NCBI GenBank assembly: GCA_052034005.1
Contig: JBPOJB010000073.1
Coordinates: forward strand, 1-38,257
DNA length: 38,257 bases
Reading direction: 5' to 3'
Origin: JAAYDI01 sp052034005
GTDB taxonomy: Bacteria > Planctomycetota > Planctomycetia > Pirellulales > Pirellulaceae
Shown: positions 8,037-15,396 of the stretch, piece by piece
How positions within the stretch are numbered: the first letter of the stretch is position 1
Layout of the letters: every line of letters begins with the position of its first letter
Translations under genes and position numbers: made by a program
Notes under the pieces: model-generated
Told to the model about the DNA's origin: nothing
The model's input: the letters and a program-made list of their open reading frames with translations, nothing else
Databases searched by the model: none

Positions 8037-8369
8037 CTACTTTCTTCTCAGCCAGCCGAGGATGGCAATCAGTCCGAGAATGATCAGGGCGCACCAGGCA
8101 ACTTCCTTGCCGCCGACCGCCCACTCGAACAGGGCCGGGACGATCAGCAGGCCGAATGCCGTCCACGCGAACGGTCGCCCGCGCCGGACAGCCAGCGCAT
8201 AGGCGACCGCGACGAAGGCCGCAGGGTAGGCGAGTATGAGGTATTGACACAATACCGTCAGAGGATGTCCTCACCCCAGGCCCATGGCCCCGCAGATGAA
8301 CTGCGCCACGAAACTGACATAGGGCAGCAGGGCCAATACCAGCGCCACAATCCCCGGTTTGTTGTTCAC
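8037..8369 (-). pseudogene. Small membrane protein gene interrupted by an in-frame TGA
   Basis: From GTG 8369, with a strong ribosome site (AAAGGAGT about 6 nt before it), the frame reads a 32-residue hydrophobic peptide (MNNKPGIVALVLALLPYVSF...GAMGLG), then TGA at 8271-8273, then continues in the same frame as a further 78 codons with three membrane segments ending ILGLIAILGWLRRK at 8037. The downstream part has only a TTG (8252) as a possible start and no good ribosome site. The parts together make a plausible 110-codon, four-helix membrane protein. It may be a broken gene, a sequence error, a stand-alone 32-residue peptide followed by a second gene, or a recoded TGA. I do not recognise the family. 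It lies downstream of hydA on the same strand. Confidence 0.5.
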
Positions 8370-8520
8370 GGCAAGACTCCTTTCAGGACCTGCGTCCTCG
8401 TCTGCCTTCTCGTCACCTTCTCATCTGTTCGGCGATCGCTCGGGAATGCCACAATTGAATCGACAAAACGATACTTTCCCAGGCTGCACCGTCATGACTA
8501 CCGCCTGTCGATCCCGTCTA

Positions 8521-8546
8521 CCGTCCGGCTGCAGCGGAGAAGACGG
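8521..8546 (-). terminator. Weak hairpin downstream of hydA
   Basis: CCGTC (8521-8525) and GACGG (8542-8546) enclose a GC-rich loop that can itself pair partly. It falls about 55-80 nt beyond the hydA stop. There is no T-tract, so support is mainly positional. Confidence 0.2.
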
Positions 8547-8601
8547 AATGAACGGGATCAACGAGATGGCTTGGACTGCCAGCTACCGACCCGCACCCGC
8601 C

Positions 8602-10374
8602 TCACGCCGGGTTGCGGGCGATGTATTCCGTGTGCAGCAGGTGGTGCGAGCGGTCGCTCAGCGGCCGGCCGAGGAACTGCTCGTAGAGGGCCACGACGGC
8701 CGGGTTCTCATGTGACTTGCGGATCGCTTTCCCTTCGTCCTCCTTGTAGATGGCGGCGATGCGCGCCTGCCGCACGCTGTCGTCGGTGAACCGCGGCTGA
8801 CCGCCTCCGCCGATGCAGCCGCCGGGGCAGGTCATGATCTCGACGAAGTGATACTGCTTCTGGCCCGTGCACACGGCCTGGATCAAGTTGTGCGCGTTGC
8901 CCAGTCCGTGGGCCACCGCCACACGCAGTTCCACGCCGTCGAGGAACGACCAGTCGGGCAGCGGCTGGTCGATCGTGAGGGCCGCTTCCTTCACCCCCGC
9001 CAGGCCGGCGACCGGCGCGACGTGCAGGTTGTCCATCGGCAGCGGTCGGCCGGTCACGATCTCGTAGGCCGTGCGGAGCGCCGCCTCCATCACGCCGCCC
9101 GTATTGGCGAAGATGTCGGCCGCCCCGCTCGAGAGCCCCAGGGGAGCATCCATCTCCTCGTCCGGCAACGCGTCGAAGTCGATCCCGGCGGACCGGATCA
9201 TCTTCGCGAGTTCGCGGGTGGTGAGCACGGCGTCGACGTCCCGCGTGCCGCTGGCGCACATCTCGGGCCGCTGGCACTCGTACTTCTTGGCCGTGCACGG
9301 CATGATGGACGTGACGAAGATCTGCTCGGGTTTCACGCCGAGTTTTTCGGCGTAGTAGGTCTTGGCCAGCGCGCCGAACATCTGCTGGGGAGACTTGCAC
9401 GTGGACAAGTTCGGCAGGATCTGGGGATGGAAGTATTCGGCGAACAGGATCCAGCCCGGCGAGCAGCTGGTGAACATCGGCAAGGCCACCGGCTCCTGAT
9501 CGACCAGCGCCCGACGCAGGCGGGCGAGCAGTTCCGTGCCTTCTTCCATGATCGTGACGTCGGCGGCGAAGTTCGTGTCGAACACGGCGTCGAACCCCAG
9601 GCGCCGCAGCGCGGCGGTCATCTTGCCGGTCACGAGCGTGCCGGGGGGGTAGCCGAAGCACTCGCCCAGCGCCGCGCGGATGGCCGGCGCGGTCTGCACC
9701 ACCACGTGCTTGTGCGGGTCGTCGAGCGCGTCCCACACCCGATCGATATAGGACTGTTCGGTGATGGCGCCCACCGGGCAGACGGCGGCGCACTGGCCGC
9801 ACTGGACGCAGGCCACCGTGGCCAGGTCGCGGTTGAAGGCCGGCCCGATGGCCGTGTCGAACCCCCGCCCCTGGGCCCACAGGGCGCCCACATGCTGCGT
9901 CTCGGCGCACACGCTCACGCACCGCCGGCACTTGATGCACTTGCCGTGGTCGCGCATCAGGCCGGGCGTCGACAGGTCGATCCGCTTGCGGGTCTTCTGC
10001 CCGGTGTAGCTGATCGTCCGGATGCTGAGTTCGGCGGCCAGGGCCTGCAGCTCGCAGTCCTCGCGCCGATCGCAGGTCTGGCAGTCTCCGTCGTGCTCGG
10101 ACAACAGCATTTCGACGACGAGGCGGCGCGCCTGGCGCACGCGGCGCGTGTTGGTCCAGACCCGCATGCCTTCGGTCACGGGCATGGAGCAGGATGCGGC
10201 CAGGTTGATCATCCCTTCGATTTCCACGACGCACACGCGGCAGGCGCCGATCGCCTGCAGCCGCTCGACATAGCAGAGCGTCGGGATGCGCACGCCGATC
10301 TTCCGCGCGGCATGCAGGATGGTCGTGCCGTTCGGCACGGTTACGGGTGTGTCGTTGATCGTCAAATGGATCAT
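8602..10374 (-). CDS. hydA: [FeFe] hydrogenase catalytic subunit, NAD(P)-linked multimeric type
   Basis: A 590-residue catalytic subunit. In order: N-terminal [2Fe-2S] domain (Cys34, Cys45, Cys48, Cys62); His-containing cluster motif near HDGDCQTCDRREDC; two [4Fe-4S] motifs (CIKCRRCVSVC and CVQCGQCAAVCP); then the H-cluster domain with L1 TSCSPGW (302-308), L2 MPCTAKKYE (Cys360) and L3 with CPGGC (Cys516, Cys520), ending with the small C-terminal domain SHENPAV...HHLLHT. Domain order and the partner genes indicate the trimeric group (HndD/HydA of bifurcating hydrogenases), which couples NAD(P)H and ferredoxin to H2. The L1 motif has Ser where many enzymes read TSCCP. It is the third gene after the NuoE- and NuoF-like subunits, 36 nt beyond the latter. 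Confidence 0.95.
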   Translation of the reverse strand: MIHLTINDTPVTVPNGTTILHAARKIGVRIPTLCYVERLQAIGACRVCVVEIEGMINLAASCSMPVTEGMRVWTNTRRVRQARRLVVEMLLSEHDGDCQTCDRREDCELQALAAELSIRTISYTGQKTRKRIDLSTPGLMRDHGKCIKCRRCVSVCAETQHVGALWAQGRGFDTAIGPAFNRDLATVACVQCGQCAAVCPVGAITEQSYIDRVWDALDDPHKHVVVQTAPAIRAALGECFGYPPGTLVTGKMTAALRRLGFDAVFDTNFAADVTIMEEGTELLARLRRALVDQEPVALPMFTSCSPGWILFAEYFHPQILPNLSTCKSPQQMFGALAKTYYAEKLGVKPEQIFVTSIMPCTAKKYECQRPEMCASGTRDVDAVLTTRELAKMIRSAGIDFDALPDEEMDAPLGLSSGAADIFANTGGVMEAALRTAYEIVTGRPLPMDNLHVAPVAGLAGVKEAALTIDQPLPDWSFLDGVELRVAVAHGLGNAHNLIQAVCTGQKQYHFVEIMTCPGGCIGGGGQPRFTDDSVRQARIAAIYKEDEGKAIRKSHENPAVVALYEQFLGRPLSDRSHHLLHTEYIARNPA

Positions 10375-10410
10375 GGTCTCTCACTTCTCCACAGCGCCGG
10401 CGGACGCGTG

Positions 10411-13400
10411 TCACGGACGCCCCGCACTGCTGGTTGATTCCTCTTTCCCGTTGCAGCGCCGCCCGTAATCGCAGCGCAGGCAGCGCTGCGCCTGGCGGAT
10501 CGCCACCGCCTCGCGCCACGGCTGCTCCACCTCGTCGAAGTTGTTGCAGCGCCGCTCGACAGGGATCAGCGGCAGGTGTTCGCGCCGCTCGTCGGACGGG
10601 CTGGCCTCCGGGTCGAAAAACGTGTCCACTTCCTGCAGGTCGCGCCAGAAGGCGTGGTCCTTGCCCGTGAGGAACCGATCGATCCCCACCGCCGCCCGCT
10701 CGCCCGCGGCCACCGCTTCCACGACCGACGCCGGACCGCTCACGGCATCCCCGCCGGCGAAGATCCACTTGGCCGAGGTCTGACCGGTGACGGCGTCGGC
10801 GATGATGAACCCGTCGCTGCGCGTGTCGACCGTGACCTCGTCGAACAGCTCCTGGGGGTCCAGCTGCTGGCCGATGGCCACCAGCACCTGGTCGGCCGGG
10901 ATGACGAACGGCTCGCCACCCTCCTCGGGCCGGCGCCGCCCGGAGCGGTCGAACTGGCCCAGCCTCATCGGCTTGCAGCGCACACCGGTCACGACGCCCC
11001 CCTCGGAGACGATCGCTTCGGGGGCGGTGAGCAGCTGCAACGTGACACCCTCATGCAGGGCCTCTTCAATCTCTTCCTTGTAAGCCGGCATCACCTCGCG
11101 GCTGCGGCGGTACACGACCGTGACTTGCTGCGCGCCGAGCCGCACGGCGGTGCGCGCCGCGTCAATGGCCGAATTGCCGCCGCCGATCACCACGACCCGC
11201 TGGCCCACCTTGACCGAGCCGCGCAGGTTGTAGGTGCGGAGGAAATTCAACGCGTCGGTGATCCCTTCCGCGTGATCGCCGGGGATACCCAGCTCGACGC
11301 CCAGCGGCGCGCCGACGGCGAGGAACAGGGCCTCGCACCCCTCGGCCCGCAGGGACTTCAAGGAGAAGTCGCGGCCCAGCCGCATGTCGGTCAGGATCTC
11401 GACCCCCATGTTCTCCACCATGCGGACCTCGCGCGCCACGATCTCGCGCGGGAGTCGATAGGCGGGGATCGCCTGGACCAGCATGCCGCCCGGGCGCGGC
11501 TCGGCCTCGTAGATGGTCGGTTGATAGCCGAGCCGGGCGAGGAAATACGCACACGACAGGCCGGCCGGACCGGCGCCGATAATGGCAACCTTGCGCCGCG
11601 CGTTGTCCGCGTTCTCCCGCACCTCGGGCAGCTGAATCGTCACTTCCTGATCGACCATGAACCGCTTCACGCCGCGGATCGACACCGGCTCGTCCAACGA
11701 GGCGCGGCGGCACTTGGCCTCACAGGTGTGGAAACAGACCCGCGAACAGATGGCCGGGAACGGGTTCCGTTCGCGGTGCAACTGCAGCGCCTCGGCACAC
11801 CGACCCTCGGCCACCAGCGAGATGTAGCCGGGAATGTCCACGTTCGCCGGGCAGGCGCTCGAGCAGGGCGCATACACCAGGTCCGGACAGACGCCGGCGT
11901 GGCAGTGCCGATCCCGGATGTGCTCCACATACTCCCGCCCGAAGTGCCGGATCGTCGAGAGCACGGGGTTGGGAGCCGTCTGGCCCAAGCCGCAGAGCGA
12001 AGACTCCTTGATCCACTCGCCCAGTTGGATCAGACGTTCGACATCCGCTTCTTCGCCACGCCCCGCACAGATGCGCTCCAGGATCTCCAGCATGCGTTTG
12101 GTGCCGACACGGCATGGTACGCACTTGCCACACGACTCCTCCTGGACGAACTCCAGGAAGAAGCGCGCCACATCCACCATGCAGCTGTCCTCATCCATCA
12201 CGATCAGTCCGCCCGAGCCCATGATCGCGCCCAGTTCGGAGAGCGACTCGTAGTCGAGCGGGACCGACAGGTGCTGTTTGGGGATGCAGCCGCCGGAGGG
12301 GCCGCCGATCTGGGCGGCCTTGAAGTCCTTGCCGTTCGTGATCCCGCCGCCGATATCGTAGATCAGATCGCCCAGCGGCATTCCGATCGGCACCTCCACG
12401 AGCCCGGAGTTCTTGATGGTCCCGGCCAGGGCGAACACCTTGGTGCCGTGGCTCTTCGGCGTGCCGTGGCGGGCGTACTCCGCGCCGCCCCGGAGCAGGA
12501 TCCGCGGGACGTTCGCGTAGGTCTCCACGTTGTTCAACAGCGTCGGCTTGCCCCACAAGCCGCGCTGAGCCGGGAACGGCGGGCGCGGACGCGGCTCGCC
12601 CCGGTTGCCTTCGATCGATGTGAGCAGCGCGGTCTCTTCGCCGCACACGAACGCGCCGGAACCCATCCGCAGCTCGATGTCGAACTGGAAACCCGTGCCC
12701 AGGATGTCCGTGCCCAGCAGCCCGCGCGCACGCGCCTGCTCCAGCGCGACCTTCAACCGCTCCACCGCCAACGGATACTCGGCCCGCACATAGACGAACC
12801 CCCGGCCGGCGCCGATCGTGGCCGCCGCGATCGCCATCCCTTCAATCAGCACGTGCGGGTCACCCTCCAACACGCTGCGGTCCATGAAGGCCCCGGGATC
12901 GCCTTCGTCCGCATTGCAGACGACATACTTCACGTCGCCCGACGCCTTGCGCGTGAAGTCCCACTTGCGCCACGTCGGGAAACCGGCACCACCACGCCCC
13001 CGCAAGCCGGAAACCCGCAGTTCGTTCAACACCGACTCCGCGTTCCGCTCGCTCAAGACCTTGGCCAACGCCTGGTAGCCGTCCTCGGCGATGTAATCGT
13101 CAATCCGCCGCGGGTCGATCCGGCCGCAGCGTTCCAACACGACCTTCGTCTGACGCCGGAAAAAGTCGATCTCGTTCAACCGCGGCACGTGGCGACCATC
13201 CGGACGGCGATGGGCCAGACGGTCGACCAGCACCCCCTTGCCCAGATGCTCGCGGACGATCTCCGCACAGTCCTGCCATTTCACGTGCTCGTAGAACACG
13301 TCGCCGACGACCATCACCGGACCGCCCGAACAGGGTCCCAGACAACCCACCTCGCACACCTGCGCCTTGCCGTCCAGGCCCTGGTTGGAGATTTCCGTCA

Positions 13401-13560
13401 CCAGCGCCTCCTGCACGCGACGCGCTCCCGAAGCAATGCAACTGGCGCCCATGCACACGCGAATCTTCACGATACCCGCCGCCTCGCACCGGGCCCGTTC
13501 TGCGCGCACCGCGTCGCGCACGTCCGTCAACTGCTGCTGGCTGGTGAGGACTTCGCTCAT
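10411..13560 (-). CDS. NuoF-like flavoprotein fused to a GltD/NfnB-like NADPH oxidoreductase
   Basis: A 1049-residue fusion. Residues about 30-110 are a thioredoxin-like [2Fe-2S] domain (Cys36, Cys41, Cys69, Cys73). Residues about 140-560 are NuoF/HndC-like, with FMN/NADH motifs GLRGRGGAGFPT and NADEGDPGAF and the [4Fe-4S] site ESCGKCVPCRVGT. Instead of the usual C-terminal ferredoxin domain, the chain continues from about 575 into a GltD/NfnB-like half: two cluster motifs (CSSACPANVDIPGY; CSRVCFHTCEAKC), FAD site GAGPAG (from about 661), a second nucleotide site GGGNSAID (near 793) followed by VYRRSREVMPA, and a terminal FAD motif GGDAVSGPASVVEAV. In known bifurcating hydrogenases the NuoF part is the flavin site. 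The added half implies a second, probably NADP(H)-linked, flavin entry point as in Stn/Nfn transhydrogenases. Its ATG overlaps the upstream TGA (ATGA). Confidence 0.93.
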   Translation of the reverse strand: MSEVLTSQQQLTDVRDAVRAERARCEAAGIVKIRVCMGASCIASGARRVQEALVTEISNQGLDGKAQVCEVGCLGPCSGGPVMVVGDVFYEHVKWQDCAEIVREHLGKGVLVDRLAHRRPDGRHVPRLNEIDFFRRQTKVVLERCGRIDPRRIDDYIAEDGYQALAKVLSERNAESVLNELRVSGLRGRGGAGFPTWRKWDFTRKASGDVKYVVCNADEGDPGAFMDRSVLEGDPHVLIEGMAIAAATIGAGRGFVYVRAEYPLAVERLKVALEQARARGLLGTDILGTGFQFDIELRMGSGAFVCGEETALLTSIEGNRGEPRPRPPFPAQRGLWGKPTLLNNVETYANVPRILLRGGAEYARHGTPKSHGTKVFALAGTIKNSGLVEVPIGMPLGDLIYDIGGGITNGKDFKAAQIGGPSGGCIPKQHLSVPLDYESLSELGAIMGSGGLIVMDEDSCMVDVARFFLEFVQEESCGKCVPCRVGTKRMLEILERICAGRGEEADVERLIQLGEWIKESSLCGLGQTAPNPVLSTIRHFGREYVEHIRDRHCHAGVCPDLVYAPCSSACPANVDIPGYISLVAEGRCAEALQLHRERNPFPAICSRVCFHTCEAKCRRASLDEPVSIRGVKRFMVDQEVTIQLPEVRENADNARRKVAIIGAGPAGLSCAYFLARLGYQPTIYEAEPRPGGMLVQAIPAYRLPREIVAREVRMVENMGVEILTDMRLGRDFSLKSLRAEGCEALFLAVGAPLGVELGIPGDHAEGITDALNFLRTYNLRGSVKVGQRVVVIGGGNSAIDAARTAVRLGAQQVTVVYRRSREVMPAYKEEIEEALHEGVTLQLLTAPEAIVSEGGVVTGVRCKPMRLGQFDRSGRRRPEEGGEPFVIPADQVLVAIGQQLDPQELFDEVTVDTRSDGFIIADAVTGQTSAKWIFAGGDAVSGPASVVEAVAAGERAAVGIDRFLTGKDHAFWRDLQEVDTFFDPEASPSDERREHLPLIPVERRCNNFDEVEQPWREAVAIRQAQRCLRCDYGRRCNGKEESTSSAGRP

Positions 13561-14111
13561 ATCGCCTCCTGGGTCGGTTGACCGACCACCGCTTCCCGCG
13601 CGCCGGCCGCGCGATACTTCTCCAGAATGCCTGTCAACTGGCCAGGCCGAACACGCTCGTGGACGTCGTCGTCAATCATGATCACCGGCGCCAGGCCGCA
13701 GGCGCCAAAACAACGACCCACATCCAACGAGAACATCTGGTCGGACGTCGTCTCTCCCACCTCCACACGCAACGCGTGACGCAAAGCGGCCAACACGTTC
13801 CGGCCGCCCCGCACGTAACAGGCGGTGCCCAGACACACGCGAATCAGATGCCGGCCGCGCGGCACCGTCGTGAAAAACGAGTAGAAGCCGACGACGCCGG
13901 CCACTTCGCTGTACGACTTGCCTAACGCCACACTGATGCGCCGCAATGCCGTATCCGGCAAGTAACCAAAAATGGCCTGGGCAATCTGAAGCACGGGGAT
14001 CAATGCCCCCGGTAACCCGCGATACTGCGCCAGGACATCATCAAGCTGGGCGTAACGCTCCTCGTCGGTCACCTCGCGACACGAACAACAAACCACACCG
14101 TCGAGCGCCAT
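13557..14111 (-). CDS. NuoE-like [2Fe-2S] subunit of the hydrogenase
   Basis: A 184-residue thioredoxin-like ferredoxin of the NuoE/HndA family, the small subunit of the trimeric hydrogenase. The [2Fe-2S] ligands are Cys93 and Cys98 (CLGTAC) plus Cys134 and Cys138 (CFGAC). The N-terminus has an additional VCCSCRE cluster of cysteines (8, 9, 11) that I do not associate with ordinary NuoE. GAGG lies 8-9 nt before the ATG. It is the first gene of the three-gene operon and overlaps the next by 4 nt. Confidence 0.93.
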   Translation of the reverse strand: MALDGVVCCSCREVTDEERYAQLDDVLAQYRGLPGALIPVLQIAQAIFGYLPDTALRRISVALGKSYSEVAGVVGFYSFFTTVPRGRHLIRVCLGTACYVRGGRNVLAALRHALRVEVGETTSDQMFSLDVGRCFGACGLAPVIMIDDDVHERVRPGQLTGILEKYRAAGAREAVVGQPTQEAI

Positions 14112-14417
14112 GAAATCGCCTCACATTGTGAAAAAAACCACGGGAGCCTCGCCGTTTCAAACGAACATCACGGTCTTTGGTTCAATCCACGCACGCGTCC
14201 TTGGCGGCAGATTCAGAGAGGAAAGGCAGTCCGGTGGGAAGCATCCGTGCCCATAAAGTCAGAATGCACGGCAACGCCACCACCAACCCGAAAGACGCAC
14301 CACTTTCGCGTCGGCCAAGTCGTGGCTTTCAGCTGATCTTCCTTCAACCGTACTGTTTGGCGCGACATTGTCAAGGATACGGTGCCGGTTTCCGGCGCTC
14401 AGCCCCCACACGAACGC
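14112..14417. other. Intergenic region upstream of the hydrogenase operon
   Basis: Roughly 300 bp without a recognisable gene between the lipoprotein gene and the NuoE-like gene, both on the minus strand. It includes a perfect -35 candidate (see the separate entry). A poly-A run at 14130-14136 reads as a T-tract on the operon strand but has no hairpin before it that I can see. Confidence 0.45.
14347..14374 (-). promoter_or_regulatory. Candidate promoter of the hydrogenase operon
   Basis: Minus-strand TTGACA (14369-14374), 16-nt spacer, then TACGGT (14347-14352). The -35 is a perfect match, the -10 is poor. It would give a leader of about 230 nt before the NuoE-like start, leaving room for regulation in the leader. 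Confidence 0.35.
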
Positions 14418-15110
14418 TCAACGATCCACATCCCCGGGAAGTGACGGCGTCGATTCCACGGTGGCGTTCGGCTGGAGCGATTGGAGGAACAACCGGATCT
14501 GGTCGGCATAGGCGGCCACCGTTTTCTGAGGTCCGTAACCCTTGATGAAGAAGAGCTGATCCCCGAGCGGAATGATCGCGGCGAGCATCCGGTAGCCGGG
14601 CTTGGGCGTAACTTCCGCCATAGCGCCCCGCTGGTCGGTAAATGTTCCCGCATAGTCGACCCAAGTGACTTGGATGCCACCCACTTCCACGACCTCCTCC
14701 GACGCGCTTTCCGGCGTGCCGCCGAACTGACCCTTCCAGCGGTCGAGGTTGTTCTCCACGGTCCCGCCCGCCGTGCTCACGGTCAGCCGACCGTCGTCCG
14801 TATCGCCTTCCACCTTCGGAAGCGCGAACTCGGCCAGCAGGAACGGGCTGGTCAGGGGCTTGCGCACCCATTGGTCGGGTGCTGTCAGCCGGTGCGTGCC
14901 CACCACCACCTCGCGTGACATGACGGTCGCGTCCTGGGCATCTGCGCTCGGGGTGGACAGGGCGTCTTTCGGCACAGCCGGTTCTGCCGCGTCGCGGCGG
15001 GCTTCCGCGTTCTGGCGCAGCCGCGTCGGGTCGGTTGGCGCACGATAGCACCCGACGCATCCGACCCCCAATCCCAGTGCCACGAGCATGATCAGCACAC
15101 GTTTGGTCAC
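14418..15110 (-). CDS. Putative lipoprotein, planctomycete hypothetical family
   Basis: A 230-residue secreted protein from GTG 15110, which has the ribosome site GAAGGAGG five nt upstream. A longer frame exists upstream but is Arg-rich and contains the promoter. The N-terminus is a signal peptide (TKRVLIMLVALGLGVGC) followed by GCVGCY; Cys18 or Cys21 could be lipidated, although neither lipobox is ideal. The mature part (APDQWVRKPL, then EFALPKVEGDTDDGRLTV, later GYRMLAAIIPLGDQLFFIKG and YGPQKTVAAYADQI) resembles a hypothetical protein I know from planctomycete genomes with no assigned function. It probably resides in the periplasm or is membrane-tethered. Confidence 0.8.
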   Translation of the reverse strand: MTKRVLIMLVALGLGVGCVGCYRAPTDPTRLRQNAEARRDAAEPAVPKDALSTPSADAQDATVMSREVVVGTHRLTAPDQWVRKPLTSPFLLAEFALPKVEGDTDDGRLTVSTAGGTVENNLDRWKGQFGGTPESASEEVVEVGGIQVTWVDYAGTFTDQRGAMAEVTPKPGYRMLAAIIPLGDQLFFIKGYGPQKTVAAYADQIRLFLQSLQPNATVESTPSLPGDVDR

Positions 15111-15166
15111 AACGGCCTCCTTCGTGGCTTGGCGCAGACAAAAACCGCCCCGACCCGACGACGGCA

Positions 15167-15194
15167 ATCTTACGGCAGGGCGGGGATTTGTCCA
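15167..15194 (-). promoter_or_regulatory. Promoter of the lipoprotein gene
   Basis: Minus-strand TGGACA (15189-15194; five of six to TTGACA), 16-nt spacer, TAAGAT (15167-15172). The -10 lies 57 nt before GTG 15110. This is the best-formed promoter in the window and the reference for the TAAGAT -10 elements suggested elsewhere. Confidence 0.6.
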
Positions 15195-15310
15195 GCGCCC
15201 CCCTGGCAGGAAGAAAGCCGCGGATGTCCGGCGGACGAGGAGGTCGCAGCCAGGAAACGGAGTCCATCGTTCCACCGCCGTCCCACGCCGGGCGGGCGAC
15301 GCAACAGCGA

Positions 15311-15342
15311 GGGCCGCCATCTCCTGGGATCGATGGCGGCCC
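15311..15342 (-). terminator. Strong hairpin after the porin gene
   Basis: GGGCCGCCATC (15311-15321) and GATGGCGGCCC (15332-15342) are perfect 11-bp complements around a 10-nt loop. It lies 55-86 nt beyond the stop of the minus-strand porin gene and upstream of the lipoprotein promoter, as expected for a terminator. No T-tract follows. Confidence 0.55.
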
Positions 15343-15396
15343 CCGTCACGCGATCGACTTGCGCTGTGTGCGCGGCCTCCGGAACGACATGCCAGC

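Noticed and set aside
8271..8273. TGA read generally as Trp or Gly
   Set aside because: TGA terminates most intact genes in the window (for example hydE, hydG, hydF, hydA) at expected lengths, so only local recoding would be possible.
10576..13581. A 1001-codon plus-strand frame opposite the NuoF-GltD gene
   Set aside because: It mirrors the coding strand of a recognised protein and shows low-complexity Arg/His/Asp-rich sequence without motifs.
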